Shown piece by piece: positions 10,441-22,075 of a stretch of 64,000 bases of DNA (position 1 is its first letter; each line of letters begins with the position of its first letter). The DNA is from Pararge aegeria. Taxonomy: Eukaryota > Arthropoda > Insecta > Lepidoptera > Nymphalidae. The stretch covers positions 15,480,921 to 15,544,920 of the forward strand of contig NC_053194.1 in NCBI RefSeq assembly GCF_905163445.1. Reading direction: 5' to 3'. The translations under genes and the position numbers were made by a program. Under the pieces are notes generated by a model. That model ran no database searches. It had not been told where the DNA came from and was given only the letters and a program-made list of their open reading frames with translations.

Positions 10441-11919
10441 ATGATTCAGAAAGTTTACATTTAATTTTGTTTTGTAATATTTTGCAGAGCCCGTGGAAGG
10501 TTGCCATTGATTGCTAAGAATCGATCAAGTCATTTGACTTGACCGCTGTGGGCAGCCTTTTGCATTGATAGAAATGTCGAGTGCTCGTGAGGAAAATGAC
10601 ATCTGCTCCAAACAGCATCACTTCATGATAACCACGACCACTCTAACAAGAGTACCAACAAAGAAGCATAACAAATAGTTCAGTAACAGCAGGATGCCAA
10701 ACGTGAAAAAATCTTATAATATGAAGAAGCGGTTCCACCCATTTAACCCAGACATCGATTAATCAAGATAACAAAATACAATATCGCTACGCTACGTTGG
10801 CTGCGGCAGCCATTGTGATCCAGGTCGGTCGCAATTCCCGCTTTAATTGACACAATTGCCTCGTCCTTTGCCCCTGTATGCAGGCTGATATTGAGACTAA
10901 TTCGTGACTCTACCTTCGCTGATATAATTTCCTACTTCAATAATCTTATTAATAAATTCCCAATTAAAATATAGAAAGTCATTCCATGGAAAATATAAAT
11001 AAATATACATCTTTAGTAGGAAATACTTATAGTAGCAAACATTTGTTTTTACAAAAAAACATGCGGGGCAGTCTTTGGGGACTGCCGATAGAAATGAAAA
11101 CTGAATCGTAAACATTATATAAAAAAAATAATAATAATAAAAATTCTTTATTGCTATAATAGTGTATGTTGCAGTGATTTGTTAATACAAGATTTTTAAC
11201 TAAATGTTTATCAATTAATATTAACAATATGGCAAATGGCCGCAAACTCAGCTTATTTTATTTATTATTTATAACTAGAGTTAATTTTAATAAAAAATTT
11301 AAATAAAAAAAATGAGGTAAATTGTAAAAAAGAACAAATAAAACTAAAACTTACATAAACAGTACATATTTAACAGTTTAAAGTAAAGAAGTAAGTAAGT
11401 AAGTAAAAAAAAAAGTGAGTAAAATTATAAAAAAAAAAAATAAAGTTCAAATTAAACAAAACAACAAATATCTATAACTGATTCAATGACTTCCTGTTTA
11501 TCCATTTATTCCAAACAGAACTCATTAGGCATAGACAAATCTCGCTGCTTCAATTTGTAAGCTAAGCTAAGGTAAAATTTTTTTAGCCTGTGTTTAAATA
11601 AGAATAATAAGAATAGAAGAAAGAATATATTTTCGCCAAGAATATTATCACATGTACATGCATGTAAAATATACATAGTAAATGTACATGTATGTGTGAA
11701 TACATATATTTATATAGCTCTTAGAATGCGTTCGGTGACGATGACGCGAGTTTCACGCTTTTTGTTGACGCAAAAAGTACACATACACAACGTAACCGAA
11801 TCAAGAAATACTGTTGTACAAAAGGAAATTTCATAAATAATCACCCTGTAAAAATATTTAATCCAAAGAAGCATATTTATTTTTCCTTAAAAGCTAATTC
11901 AAAATATTCTAAGTTATTA
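10441..11919. other. Gene-free, AT-rich, low-complexity stretch
   Basis: Nothing coding is supported. At 11385-11460 there are (AAGT)n and A-rich simple repeats. Confidence 0.4.
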
Positions 11920-12360
11920 CTAATAACACTCCTATTGAAGATAAAAGACCGACACGCGCATAGTACCTACTCTACGCGTCGCGTACCTAAAAAAGTGGCA
12001 GGTGTCACTTGATTTTAATTTTGCATGTGATGTTAGGGCTGTATCAGATTTCTTTCAGTAAAACTATGGCAGTGGTTTACTCAAAAAGTGCTTCGGTTTC
12101 ACAGATAAGTCTCATATACAGTAAATAATGTACCTCTAAAGCATGTGAAGTATTATTTCGATTTTCATTTACACATTGTGTACCTACACAGTATAGATAC
12201 ATATATTTATTATATTTTTGGCAGTGGTTTACTCAAAAAGTGCTTCGGTTTCACAGATAAGTCTCAGATACAGTAAATAAAGTACCTCTAAAGCATGTGA
12301 AGTATTATTTCTGTTTTCATTTAAACGTTGTGTACCTACACATTATAGGTACTGTGGTAC
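11920..12360. repeat. Dispersed repeat with an internal 152-bp tandem duplication
   Basis: The block GGCAGTGGTTTACTCAAAAA begins at 12068 and again at 12220. The two units are nearly identical through to GTGTACCTACACA(G/T)TATAG. The left part (AAGATAAAAGACCGACACGCGC, GATGTTAGGGCTGTATCAG) recurs on the opposite strand at 21.2-21.5 kb, so this is an interspersed element with one unit duplicated here. Confidence 0.75.
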
Positions 12361-12499
12361 TACGCCGTGTGGTGACGGGTGATCAGAATAAAGTTGTCAC
12401 CACCCTCCTTTTCCCGCGGGTATCGTACGAGGCGACTAACGGAATAATAACGGAGAGTAAGCAGTGGCGTCCTTTGTGCTATTACTACCATATACGACA

Positions 12500-12655
12500 T
12501 CACAGTGGCATGCACATAAATTTGGACCAGGGTAAGCATAAAGAAGTAAAATGGCATAAAATAGCAAAATCCTCCTCCGTTACCAGTTATATGAAACTGC
12601 TAGGGTATGCAGCGCTTTTGTGCATGTATAAAGTGCACGCCACTGCGCCATCACC
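12500..12655. mobile_element. Foldback element of the GTGGCGTGCAC family (degenerate)
   Basis: It is bounded by CAGTGGCATGCAC at the left and GTGCACGCCACTG at the right, with the family's sub-terminal sequence GGGTATGCAGCGCTTTTGTG. It is one of five copies between 12.5 and 24 kb. Confidence 0.6.
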
Positions 12656-12828
12656 AACCGGTTTGTTCAGCTTGGTGAATATGGGCAAACCGTCCCATTG
12701 GGAGATGCCTTGAGTCCAGAAGTTGGGCTCAGAAAGCAGAATTGCTGTAAACTGCGCCAATCGACCGTTGCGATTTATTTTTAATTTTAACTGTGATTGT
12801 GTTCTAGCTTTATTATTAGGCATAAAAT

Positions 12829-12886
12829 ATTAATGCGTACAAAAAATAGTCAGTTATATTAATGCGTACAAAAAATAGTCAGTTAT
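12829..12886. repeat. Perfect 29-bp direct duplication
   Basis: Two identical adjacent 29-bp units (12829-12857 and 12858-12886), each beginning ATTAATGCGTACAAAAAATA. Confidence 0.9.
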
Positions 12887-14395
12887 TTTAAATGAAATAT
12901 TACGACACCTACGGGAGGGGACGATGGGTACGGTATCCGCGTGGCCACGTGGGGACCTTTTAGGTCATCACGGGGAAAATAAATTAGATCATCATGTTAA
13001 TAAAGAGGTGGTAAATTATCAGTTTCGTTTGCCAAACTGCCGTCTCTAGGAATCGTTGAACACGAGGACTCATTTTCGAGTGTAGAAATACTTGAACATC
13101 GGAGTAAAATGGATCTTATGACAATTAGTGATAGAGCTCAAATTTGCCTAAATTTTTAACATAAGCCTTAGTACAAGATTTGCACGCTCGCAAACAGGAA
13201 TCGTTTTCGAGTTTTTAACTATGTAAAATGGACCTAATATAACTCGTTTTCGCAAAACTTGTACTTCTGTTTTTTGGATTTTCAAATTTAACAAATAGGA
13301 TACATACTATTCTGATGTTTACATACTTTACACTCGCAAACGACTCCTCGGTTGTAAAACAAAAATCATAAGTACAGGATTCGCGACTGTAAAACGAGTG
13401 ACATAAGGTCAATTGTACTATAACGATATAGAGTTTGAAATGCGAAAGAGACCCGATTGCGAGCGAGCAAATTTTGTACTAAGGTATGCTGTTAATGTCG
13501 CATTTCGGAAATGCGATTCATATCGCATATGTTCAGATGAATCACATTGTTGGAGTAACAGATATTTTGGGATTGTAATATCATGTATTTATGTTAAACT
13601 TGCGACCTGTCACGTATACTGCTTAAAATTCTTCGCTCTATCTATTGCAGGAAACTGCATTGAAATCCATTGTGTACTTAGTTTAAAAGGTCCAGGAGTC
13701 CAAACTAGGTGATCGATTTTGTTGTTTCACGGAAGAATCTATAGCTGCCAATGAATAAAAGAAATAGAATGAATCTGATGCCGATGAATCGATGAGATAT
13801 TTTTATTTACTTTTGTTTAGAGAACCTGCTAAAGCGCAAATGGTCATAAGCTTAAATAAGAGCCAGTTATTTCAAAATCACGGAGTACGTACAAATACCC
13901 CACCCCCACCCCTTCTGGAAATATCACAAAAATGTATGGCGGCCAAGATACAGACAAACAAAAATTAAAAATACAGTTTTGGCTTCAGTATCGATACAAA
14001 TCTCATTTGCCCTCCCCTAGACTAGAAGACCAATAATCTTATATTTTCACAAATACTTAAATGCTACTTATAAAATTTTCCATTTCCAACTTTCTCTAGT
14101 AACTCGCGATACTATTCGATGTTAGTTTAATTTCTTTCCAGATAGAGTCTAACTGCTCTGATAGTGAAAGGTAAATTAATTCAATTTGTATTCCGTTTTT
14201 ATCTTTAACACGTACCTAGGTTTTCTAAGCCTGATTTTCTTTATCAGCTAGATTTTATAGTAATAGGATTATTAAACAGTCAAGTCAAGATTTATAGGTC
14301 TACACGGATTAATTAATCGCAAACGAAAGCTGCCTCGTTCGTTTAGTGGTTAGGTTATGCACGGATTACAGAGACCTGACATAATAAAAAAACAT
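12887..14395. other. Gene-free stretch with degenerate internal similarity
   Basis: Between 13030 and 13410 several motifs recur loosely (GTAAAATGGA, CTCGCAAAC, TTTTCGAGT), suggesting an old decayed tandem repeat. No gene is supported. Confidence 0.3.
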
Positions 14396-14510
14396 TTATA
14401 TCAAGTAGGCCTAGTTAATAAGCACTTTTGAAACGACAAGTCAGTCTGTTTGTAAATTGTAGTGACGTAGTGACTCTATCGCCTGTTCCAGATTGCTCTT
14501 TTTCAACATA
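14396..14510 (+). repeat. Dispersed 'TTCAAGTAGGCCTAG' repeat
   Basis: Begins ATTTATATCAAGTAGGCCTA and continues AAGCACTTTTGAAACG, AAGTCAGTCTGTTTGT and GTAGTGACTCTA, ending in ATTGCTCTTTTTCA. Other plus-strand copies lie at 31.97 kb and 57.84-58.08 kb. Confidence 0.7.
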
Positions 14511-14924
14511 ATTTTACAGTTTAACAATCTTTATATTTTTTCTATCTTGTGAGAGATGAGAGCGGAATGCTTCCAAGAAGCCTTGTCGTTTAGGAATTCA
14601 TCAATCGTGTAGAAACAACGATTGATTTAATGTGTTATCAAAGCATATACCCATCCCCACAAAGGACTTCTGTACTTTTCTCAGACGATATGAAGATATC
14701 CCTAAGTTACGAGTATTTCGATTGTTTATATTGACTTTCTGTTTACAATTACTAATGTTTGAAAATTGTTAGGTATTATATTGAGTTTTTCTGTCCACGT
14801 CAACGGTGTAAGAGGTATAAGCTCTAACTAACGCAGTGTTTGTCACGCTCTGACATTTGAAAGTTGCTGTCAGTTGAAGTGTAACAAACTACGTAACTAT
14901 TCCATCGTTCATCTATAGTCTTCT

Positions 14925-15440
14925 TCTTCTTCTCTCTCTGGGCTTGTCTCCGTACTTGGTTGGCCGGAACCTCCCGTTGTTCGTAGTGCCACTGGTACGG
15001 CTCCCCGCTGGGTCACTCCAGCCAGCCGAGCTCACTCCAGAAGCTTAGCAGGCCGCCCAGGTCGCCAAGTACTTGAGGGAGTGATGCTGGGGAGCCAAGG
15101 TGTGCTGCGCGTTATTCTGCTACTCCTCTACATTGGAGCAGTACGTGAGTCGGTGTTTCATCATCTATAGTCTATTGGTATAGGCTACTTGAATCCACTG
15201 TTGGACTAAAGACCTCTCCGAACGGGACGGTTTGCCCATAACTACAACGCTACACAGACGGGTTGGTTATCGCAGTAGATAGTACTGGCAGCAAAAGGAC
15301 GCTGCAGCCCGCTCTCCGTTATGCTCTCCTAGTACCTACCCTCGTATGGTACCCGCGAGAAGACAGACAACTGTATTCTGATCTGCCGTAACCACACGGC
15401 GCGGCATTCGGACGTTATGTTACGTTTATTAATAAGGGGT
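14925..15440. repeat. GC-rich repeat and 'tccactgttggactaaaggcc' repeat
   Basis: 14925-15145 is an unusually GC-rich block (TTGGCCGGAACCTCCCGTTG, GCCAGCCGAGCTCACTCCAG) of unknown type, possibly a retroelement end. 15185-15440 begins GAATCCACTGTTGGACTAAA and recurs at 35.2 kb and weakly at 36.76 kb, so it is a dispersed element. Confidence 0.5.
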
Positions 15441-16221
15441 TACCTATGGACTATGGATATTGATGCTGATTTAATTATAAGACTATGTCCAGATTCCCCA
15501 ACCATGGTACAGCCTAAACAGGGGCATCAAAAAGTTATTTATGCGATGTATTATGCTATTTGTTTGGTTGAACGTGCTAAACTCTGAAACTAACTGCCAG
15601 ATTTTAAAAACCTGTTTGCATTTGATAGCTCATTTCATAAGGAAGGTTTAGCATCGCGGTACAATCGCGCGCGCTGTAGGTCGTAGAATGTAGGTTTGTA
15701 TAGAATAGACGAACAGATTAATTTAATCAGATGTTTTGACCCAGACGAAAGAGTAAGTTTTTCGACTTTATCGGAACTGTAAACATTTTATTTTGATTAC
15801 GCACATCCTTTCTTTTAGTTAAAAAGAATAGTGAATGCAGTATAACTTGAAACGAATCGAAAATAGCCTAGACAGTCCATTGTACCTATTTATTTCGGTA
15901 CGTGCTGTCACAGCAACGGGAAGAACTATTAAAGCCATGCTAGTTAGATCAGTTTCTATCTTGGCATCTATTTGCGGCCTCTTGTTTATGTTAATCGTGT
16001 GTCAACGGTTAACACTACGGTTAACGTTGAAGTGGCAGTTCTAATAATGGATTTTAAAATAAGCATTTTTAAATCATGGCTTACTCTTTGGCGCTGGGGA
16101 AACATGAAGTTTGGTTTGAACATTGGGGTATTTATCTTTTTTCGATTGGAATTGAGAGTGAAAATTATGTGTCAAGTTATAGGCACATTTTTTTTATACT
16201 ACGACAAAACACACATCGCTG
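15441..16221. other. Spacer without recognised genes
   Basis: Short overlapping open frames at 15835-16226 have no recognisable domains. Confidence 0.3.
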
Positions 16222-16443
16222 TCTAGCCCCAAAGTAAGCGTAGCATGTGCTATGGGTACTGAGATGACTGATGAATATTTTTATGAATAATATACATAAA
16301 AACTTGTAATATACAGACAAACACTCAGACACTGAAAAGCATTCATGTTCATTACACTAATATTTTTCCAGTTGTGGAAATCGAACCCACATCCTTCGAC
16401 TCAGAAAGCAGGCTCGCTGCCCACTGCGCCAATCGGCCGCCAA
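16222..16443 (-). repeat. tRNA-derived SINE (family B)
   Basis: On the minus strand it begins GGCCGATTGGCGCAGTGGGC (A box) and carries the B box as plus-strand GGAAATCGAACCC. The characteristic tail is plus-strand AGCCCCAAAGTAAGCGTAGC. The same family occurs at 20.5, 23.6, 33.7, 48.4 and 57.3 kb. Confidence 0.8.
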
Positions 16444-17184
16444 TCAAATTTTGGCGGGATACACTCTCGTAATCAAAAATCAATAAAAAATACTACTGCC
16501 GAACACGAAGTCTGGTTTAATTTTAAAATGGCATTTAGAAGTTATCCTGAAATAAAGAACCTCACATACGAGTAAATACATCCTTACTGCTAGTTTAAAT
16601 TAAAGTGTGTTTGTTTGTCTTTCCTTCATGTTACTAAGCAACCAATTAACTCTATTTTGGCATAGAGTTAGTAGAAAGGACGGAGAGCGACAGGTTATAC
16701 CAGTAACACAAACGTTTCCCAAGGGATTTGAAATAAAAGATAATAGACGCGGGCGAAGAATCAGAGCAATAGCTAGTAGTGGGTACATACAAAATGAATC
16801 CTGACTCTTTACACTCCTTTTTTTGGACAGTCGTGTTAAAGTGGGAAAACCTAAAGACACAATGGAATAGAGTATACATGATATATTTGCGCATGCGTGA
16901 TCGCCGTGCGCATGCGCGCATTATCAATGTCCGAAAGCAGAAGTGCAATGCGACATTGATTTTAATTAGTGCATTTTTTTTTTGTTTTTATATTTGGTTA
17001 ACAATTGGGTTTTTATATCAAGAAATTCTCTCTCAGAAAGCCTGTCTGATACTGTCCATTCCACTTTCTTAGAGAGCATGTAATGCACTCAATCCTGGTG
17101 ATCATTGATATGACGAGATAGCCCGCCAACCCGCAATGGAGCAGTGTGTAGGCTCTAGACTCTAAGCCGAAAGGGGTTTGGAGC
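16444..17184. other. Spacer without recognised genes
   Basis: Overlapping open frames on both strands at 16600-17070 look like chance frames. A palindromic GCGCATGCGTGATCGCCGTGCG block lies near 16890. Confidence 0.3.
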
Positions 17185-17388
17185 CAGTGGCGTGCATAGA
17201 GGGTATCCACAGTGCATGCAGATGATATAAAATGAAGAAAATCTCCAGTACGAGTTGCAAAAAACTTAAGGATAGGAATTGTAAGAGTTATAAAAAGCCT
17301 ACCCTCAAGTATTTATAACTCGTACTGGAGATTTTCTTCATTTTATTTTATCTGCATACCCTGTACATACACTCTATGCACGCCAGTG
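17185..17388. mobile_element. Foldback element of the GTGGCGTGCAC family (long hairpin)
   Basis: The termini GTGGCGTGCATAGAG and CTCTATGCACGCCAG are inverted. Inside, a near-perfect stem of about 30 bp (AAGAAAATCTCCAGTACGAG / CTCGTACTGGAGATTTTCTT) surrounds a roughly 50-nt loop. This is the best-preserved hairpin of the family in the window. Confidence 0.8.
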
Positions 17389-17494
17389 TTTGGAGCCTAT
17401 CCTTTAGATAGAACAGGCGTGTGCTCAACAGTGGGGCTTAAGCTGCTGAAGATGATGATAATGAATAATTGAACTCTCTTCAGACTCACCCCAA

Positions 17495-17665
17495 AGATGC
17501 TAAGGAAGCCTGCATGCATAAGAGTTTGTTCTCAAAGGTCTGTGAAGTCTACCAATCCGCATGTGGCCAGCTACGTGGACTACAGCCTAAAACCGTCTCA
17601 TTCTGAGAAACCCATGACCCAAGACCCATGCCCTTTGTGGGCTGGTAATGGGTCGATTAATGATG
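17495..17665 (+). repeat. SINE family C, 3' part
   Basis: Contains GCCTGCATGCATAAGAGTTT, CTACCAATCCGCATGTGGCC and GGGCTGGTAATGGGTCGAT, the body and tail of the family. The tRNA-like head is missing. Confidence 0.65.
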
Positions 17666-18417
17666 ATATATTATAACCACAATATTGACCGTCTTTTTTA
17701 TCTTACAACATACGACCCCATAGTAGGTCGCGCTTTACATCGCTAGGCAACGGCGTTGAAAACTAAAGCGTAAACAATCAGACCAAATTATTTCGGTCAG
17801 CGAACCCGGTTTCTCATTTATTTAGGGTTAAGAAGGTCAATAAACTGACGTTTACCATGAAGACTGTACGTCTACAGGTTTAATACTTTTGAAGTTTAAA
17901 GCAAAAAGTTGCGAAAATAAACAACCTGCTGCTTTTGGCAACACTTATCTGGTCTTTTAATTATATTACTAGTTTTCAGTGAATACGTGTGCGACGTGCG
18001 TTCATGCTCGCTTTTTGACTTAATTAAATCAAATTGGACGCAATATCAAGCACGGCATGTTCCAGTTACTCAGCCGACGTTCTTATGTCTACTTGCTTGA
18101 TGCTTTTAAAACATAAAAGCGTAATTTTAAAATGAACAAATTCTACATATTTTGTCTACACTTAATTTGTTTAAATGATCATGAATCATGAAAGTTTAAG
18201 TAGAAACTATTTAACTCTTGATTTGATGTGGATTTTCTTCTTACGTGTTCAGTTATTCTGCGTGGGGGATGACTTGCTCATCAGAATGGGTAAACTAGAT
18301 TCTTTAATTAAATTGTTTGAATTGAAAGCTTTATTGTAACAAAACACAAAGAAGCGATAGAAGTAAACAAAGATACAGCAAAGGCTGCCTTATCACTGAA
18401 CATCAACATCGACACAT
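17666..18417. other. Spacer without recognised genes
   Basis: AT-rich; nothing supported. Confidence 0.3.
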
Positions 18418-18735
18418 TACCAGCCCATTAGAGGCACGGATCTTCTCCTACAATGAGAAGGAGTTAAGGCCACCACGCTGGCCTAGTGCGGATTCTTCTC
18501 AACGGCAAAGTCACGACATTATGGAGATAAGTCAGAACATTATGGAGAACTCTCAGACGTGCAGGTTTCCTCACGATGTTTTCCTTCACCGTTCAAAGCC
18601 ATTTATATTTAAATTACTTAAAACGCACATAACTTTGAAAAGTAAGAGGTGCGTGCTGGGATTCGAACTCCCCCGAAAGGGAAGTCGAGCTCATGCCCAA
18701 TGCGCAATCACCGCAATATATAGTTTCATATAACG
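18418..18735 (-). repeat. tRNA-derived SINE (family C)
   Basis: A fairly complete minus-strand copy. The B box appears as plus-strand GGGATTCGAACTCCC near 18658, the body as GGTTTCCTCACGATGTTTTC, and the tail as ACAATGAGAAGGAGTTAAGG. A short direct duplication around 18515-18545 (ACATTATGGAGA twice) lies within the body. Confidence 0.75.
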
Positions 18736-19539
18736 AGGATTGTCTGCGAGCCATGCCACGGACGGAACCTATAGTAAACTTGCGACCTATTTCTTTGGCT
18801 TCCCGTGTCGAAACTTTCAGCGTTGCGTGCGAAAATTTAATTCTCGCGACAAGAAAATGGATTAGAGCTAATTCACTTTATTTGTGGTTTTTAATGCCGA
18901 AAAACGTCAGTATTCGACAAGAATTTATGGCCTCGCGATTTGGCGCGCTGCCATGAACTAGGTATATACGCTCGAAATTCGACCAATACGAAGGTCAAGT
19001 ACCTATTTCAGGTTTGTTTATCATATTTTTGACGTCGCATCTAGGCTTCATGATGCATCTAATAAAAATAAGATTGTAGTGGAGTATGTAACGGATTTTC
19101 TTTTTTATAAACATTACAAAACAAAACTTATAAAGACTGTTTGAAAACCCGCATCTCAAAAGTCCAACTGATAGGTCGAACCACATCGCCTATAAACTGA
19201 GTAACACTTCGCAGGGTACTCAAGGCGTAAATGTTTAGCCTTTTGTGGCTGTACACCGGCACGGTACTTGCCCGGACGAGCTTTATCACAAAAAGCTTCT
19301 ACTAAAAACACGTTACTCACTACCTAATCCAACCCATTCAGAAACTCTTGTGTCTTCTTGAAGCGCTCCAAACTTAAAAAACGACAAACTTAAAAATATT
19401 TCAAACGACAAAGGTTCGCTCCAGACAAGGCCGTAAAAAATTGGTTGTCTGTAAAGTCGGCTTACTGACGATAGTTGAACGTGACAACGTCGTAAGAAAA
19501 TACTGATGGAATGGTTGCATTTTTCAAAAGAAAATTTTA
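18736..19539. other. Spacer without recognised genes
   Basis: 18750-18960 is somewhat GC-richer. No gene is supported. Confidence 0.3.
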
Positions 19540-19900
19540 ATTTTATTTGTTTGATAGATATTATCGTTGCCATAAACAATTGACACCACATTCACTTTTC
19601 ACTGCACTTCATCCTTGCCGAAAACATGTAAATGTATTATTGTATAGAAGCTGTCCACGCGGATGCATCGCTCACTCAAGTAGGAGAGAGACAGATGTCG
19701 AACGCGGAGGCCGACTGTGCCTCTTTGTCGCTCGTTCCGCGCTCTCGCTTGCACTTCAAGCCTTGAATGAAACGCCTCAGAGCGAGGTAACACCGCATAC
19801 GTCATGTTTTTTCGTGCGTGCAGCCAATTATAAGACGTTGTCACGTCAAAAGCTGTATTGAATCCTGAACCAGCCACTGACACTGGTGCCAGTAGCTGGC
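19540..19900. promoter_or_regulatory. CpG-rich, promoter-like stretch
   Basis: This stretch stands out from its AT-rich surroundings by CpG density (AACGCGGAGGCCGACTGTGC, CGCTCGTTCCGCGCTCTCGC) and by open frames on both strands that share no recognisable protein. Such blocks often mark insect promoters and leader exons. It lies between the spliced leader of the coiled-coil gene (7.9 kb, minus) and the spliced leader of the kinase gene (29.7 kb, plus), either of which could use it. This is inference only. Confidence 0.25.
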
Positions 19901-20472
19901 TGAAGATTGAAGTCATCGCCATTGGTTGGATTGCGTTTATACAGTGCAAGAAACATAAAACAGATAAAGTATCCTTTTTGGGTGTGGATTTATCTTACGA
20001 GTAGCCAAATAGATGACGATAAGAATAAAACGCACTAAATTTAAAAACTACGCTTTCTTGCTTGTTAAAATAATTGAATTACTGTAGGTACTTAACAAGT
20101 ATTAATATTTCGAAAGCCGGCAATTCTAGCAACTATGTTTATGTCATAGACACTTGCTACATAGTTGCTTTATCGTAGTTTGTTCAAACGAATCTCACAA
20201 TCTAATAAAACTGGTCCAATGAATGAAATCGATAATGTTTACATTGCATGTCAGAAATGATTTTAACAAATAACACCCTACGTTTAACTCAGGGTGTTAT
20301 ACTGCAAATGTAGTGTTAAATGTCAATTATTTGTATACAAAGTAGGTACTTGTGTACTTACTGAAGTGCTTAATTCAATTCAGTGTACAAGTACCTACCA
20401 GCGTGTATTGATGGTAGTAAACATTGAACTATTTACGAATTGTTAATATAATAATATATATATTATAATGAA

Positions 20473-20645
20473 TTTACGAATGTTTTTCAGTGTCTGAGTG
20501 TTTATCTGTATATTATAAGTATTTATTTGTATTATATTCATAAAAAAAAATTATCAGCTATCTTAGTACCCATAACACAAGCTACGCTTACTGTGGGGCT
20601 AGATAGCGACGTGTGTATTGTCGTAGTATATTTATTTATTATTTA
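20473..20645 (+). repeat. SINE family B, 5'-truncated
   Basis: Starts at GAATGTTTTTCAGTGTCTGA and continues to CTACGCTTACTGTGGGGCTA and the TATTTATTTATTA tail. The tRNA head is absent. Confidence 0.75.
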
Positions 20646-20647
20646 CT

Positions 20648-20820
20648 AGTTGTTCCCTGCCTCGCTCCGCTTTGGCACATTCTGATTGAATGGTTGAGGA
20701 AAATAGATAACAATCCTTGATGCGTATTATATATCATGCTAAAATTTCAGCCAGTTCGGTGCAGAACGTTTTGTGTTTTTGAAGTGTACACAAACCAACA
20801 TAACTTTTTAATATATATAG
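20648..20820 (-). repeat. Non-autonomous element with Helitron-like end
   Basis: Plus-strand ACTAGTTGTTCCCTGCCTCG at the left resembles the hairpin-bearing end of the copies at 33.24 kb, followed by ATTTCAGCCAGTTCGGTGCA. Confidence 0.45.
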
Positions 20821-20867
20821 ATTTATAATAATAATAATAATTTAATATAATAATAATGTATTGTGCA

Positions 20868-20975
20868 CCAATCCGCACTGGGTCAGCCAGGTTGACTAAG
20901 GAATTAACCCTTTCTCATTGTGGGAGGAGACCCGTACCCAGAAGTGGGCCGGTTAAGGGTTGATATGATGATGAT
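20868..20975 (+). repeat. SINE family C tail
   Basis: CACCAATCCGCACTGGGTCA and TCTCATTGTGGGAGGAGACC followed by a GATGATGATT end. Confidence 0.65.
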
Positions 20976-21051
20976 TCTGCACAAAGAAACAAGTTCATTT
21001 ATAATTGTATACAAAAGAGACTCATAAGTTTTCAGTAAAATGAATATATAC

Positions 21052-21197
21052 AGTGGCGTGCACTTCATACATGCACAAAAGCACTGCATACCCTAAAATT
21101 TATATATATCTCGTATAGCGGGAGGGTTTTTGCCGTATTATGCCATTTTCCTGCTGTATGCATACCCTGGTAAGAAACCAAGTGCACGCCACTGAAT
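21052..21197. mobile_element. Foldback element of the GTGGCGTGCAC family
   Basis: Left end CAGTGGCGTGCACTTCATAC and right end AAGTGCACGCCACTG are inverted. Sub-terminal GCACTGCATACC and GTATGCATACC are also present. Confidence 0.75.
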
Positions 21198-21214
21198 ATA
21201 TACAACGTGTAAAT

Positions 21215-21470
21215 AAAAACAGAAAATATACTTCCCAGGCTTTAGAGGTACATTATGTACTGTATCTAAAACTTATCTGTGAAACTGAAAACCTAATAGT
21301 TTAAGGTAAACCACTGCCATAGTTTATACTGAAAGAAATCAGATACAGCCCTAACATCACATGCAAAATTAAAATCATGTGATTCCTGTCACTTTATTAG
21401 GTACGCTTTGCGTAGCGTAGGAACTGTGCGCGTGTCGGTCTTTTATCTCCAGTAGGGTTGTCATAAGTAA
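21215..21470 (-). repeat. Reverse copy of the 12 kb dispersed repeat
   Basis: Read in reverse it matches 11.93-12.2 kb: plus-strand CTTTAGAGGTACATTATGTA, AAACCACTGCCATAGTTTA, CAGCCCTAACATCACATGC and GCGCGTGTCGGTCTTTTATC. Only one unit of the 152-bp duplication is present, so the duplication at 12 kb is local. Confidence 0.7.
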
Positions 21471-21778
21471 ACACTTCGAATGATTCAAATTCGTTTTTAT
21501 GGAAAAATAAAAATACTTCTTTTGATTTAATATTTTTACATGGTGATTCCTTATGAAATATGCCTGATGATGCATCCTTCAACATTATTTTATTATTCGG
21601 TTACACGTTGTATTAAATATGATAGGTGAATAACTTTATTATAGGAAGCAGGGCGAGTGGATAGGAGGCAACGCTAAAGAAAGAAAAGGTACAAAATTAT
21701 AATTATCTTTATCATCATCTGCGCCCTACTAACGTCCCACAACTGAGTACAGGCTTCCACTCTCTAGAGACCGACGGA

Positions 21779-22075
21779 CAGTGGCGTGCAGTTCATACAT
21801 GCGTAGAAGCACTGCCTACCATAAAAAATTATATCACTCTTAAAGTAGGATGTTTTTTTTTCCATTTTATACCAAATTTCTGAATTATGCCTTGCCCCAC
21901 GCATAGACCCTATAGTCCCACTGGTGGGCAGTGGCTTGCACAGGGTCTTCGGCCATATGCATAAAGCAGATGTATAGCATAAAATAGAAATATTCCCCTC
22001 CAATACGAGCTATATAAAATAATTTGGGTATGCATTGCTTTTGTGCATGCGTGAAGTGCACGCGACCACTGGTGG
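21779..22075. mobile_element. Foldback element(s) of the GTGGCGTGCAC family
   Basis: Left end CAGTGGCGTGCAGTTCATAC and right end GAAGTGCACGCGACCACTG. An internal GGCAGTGGCTTGCACAGGG near 21928 suggests two overlapping or rearranged copies. Confidence 0.65.

Noticed and set aside
12297..12713. Open frame of 138 codons on the plus strand
   Set aside because: It runs across the tandem duplication and a foldback element, so it is repeat sequence read by chance.
19599..19949. Minus-strand open frame of 116 codons, and the overlapping plus-strand frame
   Set aside because: Both strands are open because the block is GC-rich; neither product has recognisable domains or splice context.
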